A stretch of 64,000 bases of DNA from Maribacter arcticus (GTDB lineage: Bacteria > Bacteroidota > Bacteroidia > Flavobacteriales > Flavobacteriaceae): positions 496,001 through 560,000 of the forward strand of contig NZ_FUYL01000001.1 in assembly GCF_900167935.1 (NCBI RefSeq), in the 5' to 3' direction. This document shows positions 27,030 through 36,336 of the stretch, one piece after another. Numbering within the stretch: position 1 is the stretch's first letter; the number at the start of each line of letters is the position of its first letter. The notes beneath the pieces are model-generated. The model searched no databases, was not told where the DNA came from, and saw only the letters and a list, made by a program, of their open reading frames with translations. A program made the translations under genes and the position numbers.

Positions 27030-27290
27030 TTATGAAAGTTTAGCGCTGTTCAATTTAGTGGTGAATTCCAAAGCTTTAATTACTCTATTGTTTTTGTTCT
27101 TATATAATCTTGCAACTTCAATTGTCTTTTCAGTTTCTATAGTTGGAACAGTACTATTAGAAGTTTCAATTGTTTGAACCATTTCAACTGGAACACTTTC
27201 AACCTCTAAAGAAACATTTTCATTGTTTGCTTGTGCTTGAGCTAAGAAAGTAGTGAAGAAAAGAACAGTTAAAAGGATAATTGATTTCAT
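27030..27290 (-). CDS. Small exported protein, paralog D
   Basis: Fourth copy of the unrecognised family, an 86-aa precursor with signal peptide MKSIILLTVLFFTTFLAQAQ. The mature part, about 66 aa, is Glu/Val/Thr-rich in the middle and ends with the family block TIEVARLYKNKNNRVIKALE, then FTTKLNSAKLS. It gives the best consensus for the motif. It has no cysteine, membrane helix or enzyme motif. It lies between the ABC-F gene and the methyltransferase-like gene on the same strand, but about 150 bases from each and with several dyads in front, so it probably has its own promoter. Function unknown. Confidence 0.8.
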   Translation of the reverse strand: MKSIILLTVLFFTTFLAQAQANNENVSLEVESVPVEMVQTIETSNSTVPTIETEKTIEVARLYKNKNNRVIKALEFTTKLNSAKLS

Positions 27291-27337
27291 GATATTTGTT
27301 TTACACTGCTAAAGTACAGGCATGAACAAACATAATT

Positions 27338-27409
27338 TGTCGTATATAGTTGAACGACATTTTGCTGTAGACGAATGGTGAAAACCACCCGTCTACTATT
27401 TTTTAGACG
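27338..27409 (-). promoter_or_regulatory. Dyads upstream of small exported protein D
   Basis: Two inverted repeats: TGTCGT/ACGACA (27338-27343 with 27354-27359), and GTAGACG/CGTCTAC (27367-27373 with 27390-27396) enclosing GGTG/CACC. TAGACG recurs at 27404-27409. The minus-strand sequence CCATTCGTCTACA (27378-27366) matches the element of paralog C at 12 of 13 bases, and GGTGGTTTT resembles the GGTGATTTT of paralog A. The nearest repeat ends 47 bases before the start codon. Confidence 0.45.
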
Positions 27410-27447
27410 TAGTAAAATGTAATATGAATTCTAAGTTTTTATAGTGT

Positions 27448-29319
27448 CTAACCCTCCATAAGTGATGAAAGCTCGAACCAACGTTGAGTTTTACTTTCAA
27501 TTGAATTGGTTAGTTCTTTTAATTCAATAGACAGCGCTTTAATATCATCGCCACCCAATGAACCATCGGTGAATTTCCCCTGAAGAACTACTTTTTGTTT
27601 TTCCAATTTCTGAATTTCACGTTCTAGTTTTTTATACTCCTGTTGGTCTGCATAAGAGATTTTAGGAGTGTTATCTGGTTCTTTCCAGCTGGTTTTAGTA
27701 GAACTTTGAATTTCCTTCTGTTCTCTTTTGTCTTGAATTTGGCTGTCTTCGTATGCTCTGAAATCTGAGTAGTTACCGGGGAAATCTTCCACTACGGCAT
27801 CACCTCTAAACACAAATAAGTGATCTACGATTTTATCCATGAAATAACGGTCATGCGAAACTACTAAAAGACATCCTTGGAAATCCAACAAGAAGCTTTC
27901 TAATACGTTTAACGTTACGATATCTAAATCGTTAGTAGGCTCATCAAGAATTAAGAAGTTCGGATTTTGTATAAGTATGGTACACAAGTAAAGACGTTTA
28001 CGTTCACCACCACTCAATTTATCTACAAAATCGTACTGCTTTTTTCTATCGAATAGAAAACGTTCAAGCAATTGCTGTGCTGATATTTGTTTTCCTTTCA
28101 TTAAAGGTATATAATCACCGAATTCACGTATAACATCGATAACCTTCTGACCTTCTTTAATCTCAATACCTTTTTGAGTATAGTAACCAAATTTAATAGT
28201 GTCACCTACTATTACTTTGCCACTATCAGGTTGGTCGCGTCCACTAAGTATATTTAAAAAAGTAGATTTACCTGTACCGTTTTTACCTATAATCCCTATT
28301 CGTTCTCCTTTTTGAAAAACATATTCGAATTTATCTAGAATAGGTTTGTTAGGGTACGACTTAGATATCTTGTGAAGCTCGAGAATTTTGCTTCCTACAC
28401 GCTCCATATTCAATTCTAGCTGTACTTCATGGTCTTTCCTACGTTGACTTGCCTTATCCTTAATTACAGCAAAGTCATCTATTCTAGATTTTGATTTGGT
28501 GGTACGGGCTTTGGGTTGCCTTCTCATCCAATCCAATTCCTTTTTAAAAAGTAATTCTGTTTTATGTTGCTCCGTTGCCTCTTGTTCTATGCGGGCTTCC
28601 TTTTTTTCAAGGTAATAAGAGTAATTGCCTTTATATGGATATAACTTTCCGTTTTCAAGTTCTATAATTTCATTACAAACACGCTCTAAAAAGTAACGGT
28701 CGTGGGTTACCATAAAGAGGGTCATGTTTTCTTTAGCGAAAAATTCCTCTAACCATTCAATCATTTCTAGATCTAAGTGGTTGGTAGGTTCATCTAATAC
28801 CAAAAGGTCTGGTTTGTTGATGAGTGCATTAGCCAACGCCAAACGTTTCTTTTGTCCACCAGAAAGTTTATCGACCTTGGCACTCAAATCATCAAGTTTA
28901 AGCTTTGAAAGTATTTGTTTGTACTGAGTTTCAAAATCCCAAGCCTCAAAACGGTCCATCGCCTCAAATGCTTTTTGATAGGCATCTGCGTCTTCTGGGT
29001 TTAATAAAGCCTTTTCATAATTAGCTAAAACCTGTAGAATCTCATTGTCTGATGCGAAAATAGTTTCTTCTACTGTTAGATTCGGGTCCATTACCGGTTC
29101 TTGGGCCAAGAAGGAAACACGTGTAGATTTACGATAGTTTACTTGTCCTGTATCTGGAGTATCAGCTCCTGAAAGGATATTTAAAATGGAAGTTTTTCCG
29201 GTACCGTTTTTAGCGATTAAGGCAATTTTTTGGCCTTTATTGATTCCAAAAGAAAGGTTTTCAAAAAGCACCAATTCGCCATAGGATTTAGAAATATTTT
29301 CAACGGTAAGTAAATTCAT
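27448..29319 (-). CDS. ABC-F family ATPase, Uup-like
   Basis: Soluble twin ATPase of the translation-factor ABC-F class, 623 aa. The first nucleotide-binding domain has Walker A AKNGTGKTSILN (about 36-47) and signature LSGGQKKRLALA (about 148). The second has Walker A GKNGTGKSTFLN (about 342) and signature LSGGERKRLYL (about 434). Both Walker B motifs read LDEPTN(H/D)LD. Between the domains lies the P-site interaction linker with the basic RRQPKARTTKSKSRID segment. A C-terminal coiled coil (about 555-623, EYKKLEREIQKLEKQK) marks the Uup type. It acts on ribosomes or branched DNA, not in transport. The DUF4105 gene ends 17 bases upstream, so the two are probably co-transcribed. Confidence 0.92.
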   Translation of the reverse strand: MNLLTVENISKSYGELVLFENLSFGINKGQKIALIAKNGTGKTSILNILSGADTPDTGQVNYRKSTRVSFLAQEPVMDPNLTVEETIFASDNEILQVLANYEKALLNPEDADAYQKAFEAMDRFEAWDFETQYKQILSKLKLDDLSAKVDKLSGGQKKRLALANALINKPDLLVLDEPTNHLDLEMIEWLEEFFAKENMTLFMVTHDRYFLERVCNEIIELENGKLYPYKGNYSYYLEKKEARIEQEATEQHKTELLFKKELDWMRRQPKARTTKSKSRIDDFAVIKDKASQRRKDHEVQLELNMERVGSKILELHKISKSYPNKPILDKFEYVFQKGERIGIIGKNGTGKSTFLNILSGRDQPDSGKVIVGDTIKFGYYTQKGIEIKEGQKVIDVIREFGDYIPLMKGKQISAQQLLERFLFDRKKQYDFVDKLSGGERKRLYLCTILIQNPNFLILDEPTNDLDIVTLNVLESFLLDFQGCLLVVSHDRYFMDKIVDHLFVFRGDAVVEDFPGNYSDFRAYEDSQIQDKREQKEIQSSTKTSWKEPDNTPKISYADQQEYKKLEREIQKLEKQKVVLQGKFTDGSLGGDDIKALSIELKELTNSIESKTQRWFELSSLMEG

Positions 29320-29336
29320 GTAGGGTATCTTGATTT

Positions 29337-30521
29337 TTATTTTTTAAGTTGAATCACATTTTTAAAATGATACAACAGAAATAGGTAGCGTATAGCTAAA
29401 GCTAGAATAACTAAGATTAATAGTATTGAGAAAACTTGAATTTTAAACATCCAAAGAATACAGGTAATGAATAACATCACAATTAATAAGATCAAATAAA
29501 ATTTAATCCATTTAGGAACTTTTTCTTTTAGGATTAAAAATCCGATGATGGCATTAGGAGCAAAAGCCCATAAAGCGTTGTAATTCGCTTTTGTAGCTAA
29601 ATGGTCTGTTCCAAACCAAAGAAATAAGATTAACATACCAGAAAAACCTGTGAGCATAAATAGTGAAAAATCTAGCCATTTGGTTCGTCTTTCGTTTTTA
29701 TAATCTTTAAAGGTTACCCAAGTGACAAGGGCCAAAAGAAGACCGAGCCAAAAGGCAGGTGTTAGAAATAAAAGCGAATTGTCATTTTGTTCAGGAATAT
29801 CCAACAAAACAGATTCCTTTTTAACAATTGATTTGCCGTTTAATGTAGTATGTTTCATTTGTTGGTACACATAAATAGGTAAAAACAAATGTTCGTAAGG
29901 TGTTGCCTTTCGGTCAATGACGGAGCCTAATGCTAAATCAATGCCGAAATTAGACCAGGTATTCGGATTTAATTTTAATCGTATTAACTCGCGAAATGTG
30001 AGATGGTTTTCTAAATAGGAGTAATCAAATTTAAAAGTGCTCCCTAAAGTCTTCTCAAAAACCATGGGTATTCTGGTTGCGCAATTATCGAACAAGAAAT
30101 CATATTTATACCTCTTGTTTTCTGGCAATAAGTTATTTTCTAAAAAGCCAACAATTAGTGTTCGTTGTTGTAAGTTTAAATCTAATTCCTGCTCTTTTAT
30201 CCAACGTTTTTCTTGTTGATAAGAGTAGTCAAAGTATTTGAACGGAATTCTCGAAATGGTGTAAGCTAACTTACCTCTAGTAAAATTCAGATAAAAATTA
30301 GGGTCTTCGAAATCATATGTACCATAACCATAAACTTCATCAATACCTAGTGTAGGGTCTTGTAATCGTATCGCACTATGTCCAAATTTGGCAGCTAAAT
30401 CTTCCCCTGTTCCTACGGTCAATAAACTTATTTTTGATAATGGAGATAGTTCTGCATTTTGAGATAGTCCCAAAAATGCAGTAAAAAGTAGAATTAAAAA
30501 AAAAGTAATTTTTCTGAACAT
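29337..30521 (-). CDS. DUF4105 domain membrane protein
   Basis: A 394-aa envelope protein. A signal peptide (MFRKITFFLILLFTAFLGLS) leads to an extracytoplasmic DUF4105 (Lnb N-terminal periplasmic) domain, about residues 25-200. This holds GEDLAAKFGHSAIRLQDP and FLFDNCATRIP, a conserved His and Cys that resemble a papain-like or NlpC-type active site. The C-terminal 150 residues hold five predicted membrane helices. The domain is widespread in Bacteroidetes but its substrate is unknown; a lipid or glycan hydrolase has been suggested by analogy with Lnb. It is followed by uup with 17 bases between them. Confidence 0.85.
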   Translation of the reverse strand: MFRKITFFLILLFTAFLGLSQNAELSPLSKISLLTVGTGEDLAAKFGHSAIRLQDPTLGIDEVYGYGTYDFEDPNFYLNFTRGKLAYTISRIPFKYFDYSYQQEKRWIKEQELDLNLQQRTLIVGFLENNLLPENKRYKYDFLFDNCATRIPMVFEKTLGSTFKFDYSYLENHLTFRELIRLKLNPNTWSNFGIDLALGSVIDRKATPYEHLFLPIYVYQQMKHTTLNGKSIVKKESVLLDIPEQNDNSLLFLTPAFWLGLLLALVTWVTFKDYKNERRTKWLDFSLFMLTGFSGMLILFLWFGTDHLATKANYNALWAFAPNAIIGFLILKEKVPKWIKFYLILLIVMLFITCILWMFKIQVFSILLILVILALAIRYLFLLYHFKNVIQLKK

Positions 30522-30767
30522 ACCTTTACTAGCTCATAGCAGCTGCAAAGATGCGAATAACTAAGATATTTAATTCTAAAAGCTTTTATAATTTACTGAT
30601 TGAACGAGATCAAGTATCATTCTTTAGTTTGAAACTCGTTTTACTTTATGGGTTTAAAAGTTAGAACCAATAGAATTATCTTATTTTTATAACATATTAT
30701 ATATTCGAGAATTCCTTATTTCTCTAATTATGAACAATACAATTGTTGTAGCCAAAGCCAGATTCCT

Positions 30768-31505
30768 ATGAAAAAACATATCCCTAATTTTATTACCCTA
30801 TTGAACGTTTTCTGTGGCTGTGTGGCTACAATATTCGCAGTATTGAACCGATTAGAAATTGCGGCAATTTTTGTTGCGTTGGGAATTTTCTTTGATTTTT
30901 TCGACGGATTGGCAGCTCGTGTTCTTGATGTGAAAAGTGAATTGGGATTGCAGTTAGACTCGTTGGCGGATATGATTACTAGCGGACTAGTTCCGGGTAT
31001 TGTAATGTTTCAATTGCTAGCCATGTCGCAGACTAGCGGTTGGGGAGATGGTTCTCATTTTTTTATGGAATCTGGGGAATTAAAATTTATACACTTATTG
31101 CCATTTTTAGGTTTCGTAATTACTATGGCTTCTGCGTATAGATTGGCGAAATTTAATATTGATGAAAATCAAACATCCTCGTTTATTGGATTGCCAACTC
31201 CCGCTAATGCCCTTTTAATTCTATCATTACCACTAATATTATTATATCAGAACAATGATTTCTTAAATAGTATGATTCTTAACCAATGGTTCTTAATTAT
31301 ACTAACATTTGTTAGTGCATATCTCCTAAATGCTAATCTGCCATTATTCGCTTTAAAATTTAAAAATACCAGCTTTAAGGATAATGCCATGCGCTATATC
31401 TTTTTAATCATTAGCCTTGTTCTGATTGTTACTATGAAATTCATGGCTATTCCATTGATTATTCTATTTTATGTAGTAAGTTCTGTCATTCAGGAGAGAC
31501 TTTAA
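30768..31505 (+). CDS. pssA: CDP-diacylglycerol--serine O-phosphatidyltransferase
   Basis: Makes phosphatidylserine, the precursor of phosphatidylethanolamine, in the inner membrane. A 245-aa membrane protein with six to eight helices. The CDP-alcohol phosphotransferase signature DG(x)2AR(x)8G(x)3D(x)3D is present as DGLAARVLDVKSELGLQLDS (about residues 46-65), followed by LAD. The type II (Bacillus-like) PssA topology fits the length. The 31533 DinB-like gene follows after 27 bases. The promoter region is shared with the divergent DUF4105 gene, 246 bp in which I see no hairpin. Confidence 0.93.
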   Translation: MKKHIPNFITLLNVFCGCVATIFAVLNRLEIAAIFVALGIFFDFFDGLAARVLDVKSELGLQLDSLADMITSGLVPGIVMFQLLAMSQTSGWGDGSHFFMESGELKFIHLLPFLGFVITMASAYRLAKFNIDENQTSSFIGLPTPANALLILSLPLILLYQNNDFLNSMILNQWFLIILTFVSAYLLNANLPLFALKFKNTSFKDNAMRYIFLIISLVLIVTMKFMAIPLIILFYVVSSVIQERL

Positions 31506-31532
31506 TACAGGTAATATTTATTACGGAGAATT

Positions 31533-32054
31533 ATGGATAATGAACAGGAACAAGTTGAATTTTGGTTAGCAGGACCTATACCCTACATACCAGATGCTTT
31601 ACAGCCTGCAGCTCATGCACTTTTGCAATCTGAGCGTGAGTTGAAAAAGTATACTGCAGATTTTCCAAAAGAACTTTTATGGGCAAAAGTAGCGGGCAGA
31701 GCATCGGTAGGTTTTCATATGAACCATTTAACGGGTGTTTTGGATAGAATGTTGACGTATGCAAAAAGTGAATCCTTAACTGATGAACAGTTTGCCTTTT
31801 TAAAACAGGAAGGTGCTTTTAATTTGGGAACTGAAGTTGAAGACTTACGCGAACAATTTTCTTTAAAGGTTGCTGAAGCTTTAGCATATTTTAAAACCAT
31901 TTCAGAACATACACTTACCGAAAAACGTACTGTGGGTAGAAAGAAATTACCATCTACGGTAATAGGTCTCCTATTTCACGCTGCAGAGCATAGTCAAAGA
32001 CATATAGGTCAGTTATTGGTTACCACAAGTGTACTGCAATCCAATATCTCATAG
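31533..32054 (+). CDS. DinB-like superfamily protein
   Basis: A 173-aa four-helix-bundle protein of the DinB_2 / YfiT-like superfamily. These proteins often bind a divalent metal through three His and can carry thiol-dependent transferase activity. Candidate ligands are the His in GFHMNHLTGVLDR (about residues 56-62) and the pair in HAAEHSQRHIGQ (about 149-158), which is the expected DinB placement. No signal peptide; cytoplasmic. It is placed between pssA and an FAD oxidase-like gene, all on the same strand with gaps under 30 bases, so probably an operon. Precise function unknown. Confidence 0.85.
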   Translation: MDNEQEQVEFWLAGPIPYIPDALQPAAHALLQSERELKKYTADFPKELLWAKVAGRASVGFHMNHLTGVLDRMLTYAKSESLTDEQFAFLKQEGAFNLGTEVEDLREQFSLKVAEALAYFKTISEHTLTEKRTVGRKKLPSTVIGLLFHAAEHSQRHIGQLLVTTSVLQSNIS

Positions 32055-32083
32055 TTCATTTTTAATCAGAACAAAATACTACA

Positions 32084-33151
32084 ATGAATAAATCGGTCGT
32101 AATTATCGGTGCAGGTTTAACCGGACTTTTAACAGCATACCGCTTGCAAGAACTTGGTTATAGCATAACGGTTGTAGAGGCAAGAGACCGAATAGGAGGT
32201 AGGATCCATACCCTAGAATCAGGTAATGCCAAAGTGGAAATGGGAGCAACTTGGTTCAATGAAAGTCATTACCATTTGTTAGATATCATTCACGAGTTTA
32301 AGGTTCTTTTTTTTGAACAATTTCTAACAGGTATATCTTATTTTCAAACTTTTTCAAATGTACCACCGCAAGAAATTGCTGTGCCAAATGATAGTCCTAG
32401 TTACCGATTTAATAATGGAACAATCGATTTGCTGAATGCTATATATACTAGACTAAAACCGAATACGGTCTTTTTGAATGAGGTGGCAAAGGAGGTTTTA
32501 GTGTCTGAAAATAGCTCAGAAGTAAAAACTAATTCTAGAACTTTAAAAGCAGATGTAGTAATTACCACATTACCACCTGCCGCATTAATTGACCAAATAA
32601 CATTTTCACCTTCATTGCCAAATGAGTTGGTTTCTTTGGCTGAGCAAACCCATACTTGGATGCAAGATTGCATTAAAGTGGCCCTTACTTATAACAAGCC
32701 ATTTTGGCGAGAACAAGGGAAATCGGGCACTATATTTAGTAATGTTGGTCCGCTAACAGAATTCTATGACCAATCTAATATAGAAACAGCTTCTTATGCA
32801 CTTGTAGGTTTTGCATCTGGTAACTGTGCACGTTTTACTAAAGAACAACGTATAGAGAAAATAGAAGGGCAATTGAAAATGGTATTTGGTGATGAGGCGT
32901 TGCAGTATGAATCTTATAATGAAACTGCCTGGTATCAAGAAGAATTCACCAAATCGAATAGACAGGATGATAATTTATTTCCTCATCAAAATGGAGGACA
33001 TTCCCTTTATCAAGAACCTTTATTCGATAATAAGTTGTTTATTTCTGGATCAGAAACATCAAAACATCACTCTGGTTACATGGAAGGAGCTATTTTTGCA
33101 ACTGAATCTGTTGTTGCAAAACTTAAGAGCTTGCACATAACACAGTCGTAA
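32084..33151 (+). CDS. FAD-dependent amine oxidase-like oxidoreductase
   Basis: A 355-aa flavoprotein. The N-terminal FAD motif IIGAGLTGLLTAYRLQELGY (about residues 6-25) is followed by the family's EARDRIGGRIHT (about 36-47). A C-terminal flavin contact appears as LFISGSETSKHHSGYMEGAI (about 323-342). This pattern is that of monoamine oxidase/protoporphyrinogen oxidase-like enzymes, but it is shorter than most (430-500 aa), so the substrate cap is reduced. No signal sequence. The Dus gene follows after 4 bases. No substrate can be named from sequence. Confidence 0.85.
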   Translation: MNKSVVIIGAGLTGLLTAYRLQELGYSITVVEARDRIGGRIHTLESGNAKVEMGATWFNESHYHLLDIIHEFKVLFFEQFLTGISYFQTFSNVPPQEIAVPNDSPSYRFNNGTIDLLNAIYTRLKPNTVFLNEVAKEVLVSENSSEVKTNSRTLKADVVITTLPPAALIDQITFSPSLPNELVSLAEQTHTWMQDCIKVALTYNKPFWREQGKSGTIFSNVGPLTEFYDQSNIETASYALVGFASGNCARFTKEQRIEKIEGQLKMVFGDEALQYESYNETAWYQEEFTKSNRQDDNLFPHQNGGHSLYQEPLFDNKLFISGSETSKHHSGYMEGAIFATESVVAKLKSLHITQS

Positions 33152-33155
33152 ATAC

Positions 33156-34100
33156 ATGTCAGTTACCTTATTATCATCTCCCTTACAGGGCTTTACCGAT
33201 TTTAGATTCCGTAATGCGTTTCATCATTATTTTGGTGGTATTGATACATTTTATGCGCCATACATTAGATTGAATGGGAAAATGGTCATTAAAAACTCGT
33301 ATCAAAAAGATTTACAGCCAGAGAATAATACGACCCTAGAGGTTATACCACAGGTGATGACAGGTGATGCCGATGAATTTTTGTTTGTGATAAAGTACAT
33401 TCAGAGTTTAGGGTATAAGGAGCTCAATTGGAATTTAGGTTGCCCTTACCCTATGGTTACTAAGCAGGGCATGGGTAGCGGACTTATTTGTAATCCTGAG
33501 AAAATTGACCATATTCTTAAGCGTGCCCATGAAGAAACCGATGTTGTTGTTTCCATGAAAATGCGAATGGGTTATGAAAATGCAGAGGAGATTTTAGAGG
33601 TTTTTCCAATTCTAGATGCTTATCCGTTAAAAAATATTGCCATTCATGCGCGTATAGGTAAGCAATTGTATAAAGGCGGAGTAGATTTAGAGTCTTTTCA
33701 ACGATGTGTAGAAAGTACCAAGCATAAATTATATTATAACGGAGATATTACCACGGTGGCAAAGTTTACCGAAATGCAAGAGCGTTTCCCTACCATTGAC
33801 CATTTTATGATGGGTAGAGGTCTCATTGCCGACCCGTTTTTACCGAGCATGATTAAAAATAATACCACGGAATACCCAAAAGATCGTTGGAAGATTTTTT
33901 CTGAATTTCATGATACTATCTATCAGCAATATGATGAAGCGTTATCAGGACCAACGCCTATTAAAATGAAAATGCAGGGCTTTTGGGAGTATTTTTCACA
34001 ATCAACTTCCAATCCGCATAAGGCATTCAAGAAAATAAAGAAAGCCAATAATCCTAGGGCATATCAGCAAGCGGTACGTGAGATATTGAATAATGAATAA
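33156..34100 (+). CDS. tRNA-dihydrouridine synthase family protein
   Basis: FMN enzyme that reduces uridine to dihydrouridine in tRNA D-loops. TIM barrel of 314 aa. SPLQGFTDFRFRNAF at the N-terminus binds FMN. The catalytic Cys lies in NWNLGCPYPMVTKQGMGSGL (about residues 90-109). Phosphate-binding residues lie in YNGDITT and MGRGLIADPF (about 190-230). The first motif reads SPLQG where most Dus enzymes have APM.G. It is a distinct flavobacterial subgroup and could prefer another tRNA position. It is close behind the FAD gene (4 bases). Confidence 0.9.
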   Translation: MSVTLLSSPLQGFTDFRFRNAFHHYFGGIDTFYAPYIRLNGKMVIKNSYQKDLQPENNTTLEVIPQVMTGDADEFLFVIKYIQSLGYKELNWNLGCPYPMVTKQGMGSGLICNPEKIDHILKRAHEETDVVVSMKMRMGYENAEEILEVFPILDAYPLKNIAIHARIGKQLYKGGVDLESFQRCVESTKHKLYYNGDITTVAKFTEMQERFPTIDHFMMGRGLIADPFLPSMIKNNTTEYPKDRWKIFSEFHDTIYQQYDEALSGPTPIKMKMQGFWEYFSQSTSNPHKAFKKIKKANNPRAYQQAVREILNNE

Positions 34101-34140
34101 GGTATCCGCTATCTTTGTTGCTTAGTACAAAAATTACCTT

Positions 34141-36321
34141 GTGAAAGACCTCCTTTTAATAACACCACCATTTACTCAATTGAATACCCCTTATCCGGCA
34201 ACGTCATATATAAAGGGTTTTTTGAATACAAAGGATATTTCATCTTTTCAATCAGATCTAGGTATTGAGGTTATTTTATCACTCTTTAATAAAAATACAT
34301 TTCAGAAACTTTTTGAAATGGCTTTTGACGCAGATGTTATTGTTTCTGAAAACAGCCAAAGAATATATGCGCTTCGTCAAGATTATTTGAAGACGTTAGA
34401 TGCTGTTATTCTTTTTCTACAAGGTAAGAACGATACGTTGGCTAGGCAGTTGTGTACTGATAATTTTCTTCCTCAAGCATCGCGTTTTCAGCAGTTAGAT
34501 GATTTGGAATGGGCTTTTGGGAATATGGGTATGCAAGATAAAGCCAAGCATCTTGCGACGTTATATCTAGAGGATTTATCCGATTTCATTGTAGAATGTA
34601 TAGATGCAAATTTTGGCTTCAGTAGATATGCCGAGCGATTAGGGCGTAGTGCCAATTCGTTTGATGAACTCTATGGTCACCTAAATGAACAGCCAACTTT
34701 TATAGATGAATTAACGCTTGGCTTGCTTTCAGAGCAGTTAAAGAATATACAGCCTAAACTGGTATGTTTTTCGGTTCCTTTTCCGGGAAATTTATATAGT
34801 GCTTTTAGATGTGCACAATTTATTAAGGCAAGTTACCCATCGGTCAAAATTGCAATGGGTGGTGGCTTTCCCAATACAGAATTACGTGGTCTTACCGACG
34901 TGCGTGTCTTTGAATTCTTCGATTTTATTTCGTTAGATGATGGGGAACTTCCCTTAGAACTTATTTATCATTATTTGATGAATGGAGGCGGAGAACTAAA
35001 ACGCACCTTTATTTTAGAGGATAATCAAGTTGTTTATAAAAATGACAGTTTACGACCAGATTATAAGCAGCAAGATGTGGGTACTCCAGACTATTCAGAT
35101 CTGTTTTTGGATAAATACATATCGGTCATAGAAATTGCCAACCCTATGCATAGTTTGTGGAGTGATGGTCGGTGGAATAAATTGACCATGGCACATGGGT
35201 GCTATTGGGGTAAATGTACTTTTTGCGATATTTCATTAGACTATATTAAAATATACGAACCCGTTGCGGCAAGTCTTTTGGTTGACCGTGTAGAAACTTT
35301 AATAGCACAAACAGGGGAATCAGGATTTCATTTTGTAGATGAGGCAGCTCCGCCTTCTTTAATGAAATCTTTTGCTTTAGAGGTCCTTAAAAGAAACTTG
35401 ACCATTACGTGGTGGACAAATATTCGTTTTGAAAAGAACTTTACTCAAGATCTGTGTTTTTTGCTGAAAGCATCGGGTTGTATCGCCATTTCTGGCGGAT
35501 TGGAAGTTGCATCTGACCGTTTACTGAAACTAATTGATAAGGGGGTTACAGTTGAACAAGTGGCACAAGTAACCAGAAATTTTACCGAAGCGAATATTAT
35601 GGTGCATTCGTATTTAATGTACGGCTACCCAACGCAAACGGTACAAGAAACGGTAGATAGTTTAGAAATGGTACGGCAGTTGTTCGAGTTGGGAATTATA
35701 CAATCTGGTTTTTGGCATCAATTCGCATTAACAGCTCATAGTCCGGTTGGTCTACATCCTGAAGAATACGGGGTTATGCCAGATTTAAAATCCATTAGCT
35801 TTGCCAACAACGATATCGACTTTAAAGATAAAACTGGTATAGACCATAGCAAATTTAGTTTCGGATTAAAAAAATCACTCTTCAATTTCATGCATGGTAT
35901 TGGCTTTGATATGAGTTTGCAAGAATGGTTCGATTTTAAAATTCCAACTTCAACAATATCCCCAGATTATATATACAATTGCCTAGAAAAAGAATTACTT
36001 CTGAATACAAAATCGACAGCTAAAGTAGCTTGGATTGGTCCCGTGCCTATGACCAATGAGCGTGTAAAGAAGAAAAAAGGAATGACTTGGCAGCAGCTTG
36101 AATTAAGTTTTCATACTAAGGCTGATTTGTATGAAATCACAGTAGATAAAGATAAAGGGCAATGGCTGCTTTCTAGTTTAGAAAAATTAAAACCAGAAAA
36201 CAAACCATTAAGTTACGGTCAGCTAAAAAAGGATTATGAATCTCAATTGGAAGATTTTGAATTATTCTGGTACTCTAAACAAGTAGTAGGTTTACGCGAA
36301 CATGGCCTTTTAGTTTTATAA
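34141..36321 (+). CDS. B12-binding-domain radical SAM protein
   Basis: A 726-aa radical SAM enzyme, function unknown. The N-terminal half resembles the cobalamin-binding Rossmann domain (about 190-290, CFSVPFPGNLYSAFRCAQF, then KIAMGGGFPNTELRG), but no DxHxxG motif is visible. The iron-sulfur motif is GCYWGKCTFCD at about residue 353, a C-x4-C-x2-C spacing instead of the usual C-x3-C-x2-C. GGLEVASD and the beta strands of the partial TIM barrel follow. The start codon is GTG (34141), chosen because it begins the standard KDLLLITPPFTQLN opening. It heads a tightly packed group with GNAT, GyrI-like, MFS and DUF4345 genes (15-base gap, then overlaps). That suggests synthesis and export of, or resistance to, a small molecule; inference only. 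Confidence 0.85.
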   Translation: MKDLLLITPPFTQLNTPYPATSYIKGFLNTKDISSFQSDLGIEVILSLFNKNTFQKLFEMAFDADVIVSENSQRIYALRQDYLKTLDAVILFLQGKNDTLARQLCTDNFLPQASRFQQLDDLEWAFGNMGMQDKAKHLATLYLEDLSDFIVECIDANFGFSRYAERLGRSANSFDELYGHLNEQPTFIDELTLGLLSEQLKNIQPKLVCFSVPFPGNLYSAFRCAQFIKASYPSVKIAMGGGFPNTELRGLTDVRVFEFFDFISLDDGELPLELIYHYLMNGGGELKRTFILEDNQVVYKNDSLRPDYKQQDVGTPDYSDLFLDKYISVIEIANPMHSLWSDGRWNKLTMAHGCYWGKCTFCDISLDYIKIYEPVAASLLVDRVETLIAQTGESGFHFVDEAAPPSLMKSFALEVLKRNLTITWWTNIRFEKNFTQDLCFLLKASGCIAISGGLEVASDRLLKLIDKGVTVEQVAQVTRNFTEANIMVHSYLMYGYPTQTVQETVDSLEMVRQLFELGIIQSGFWHQFALTAHSPVGLHPEEYGVMPDLKSISFANNDIDFKDKTGIDHSKFSFGLKKSLFNFMHGIGFDMSLQEWFDFKIPTSTISPDYIYNCLEKELLLNTKSTAKVAWIGPVPMTNERVKKKKGMTWQQLELSFHTKADLYEITVDKDKGQWLLSSLEKLKPENKPLSYGQLKKDYESQLEDFELFWYSKQVVGLREHGLLVL

Positions 36322-36336
36322 TTTAATCAATATAAA

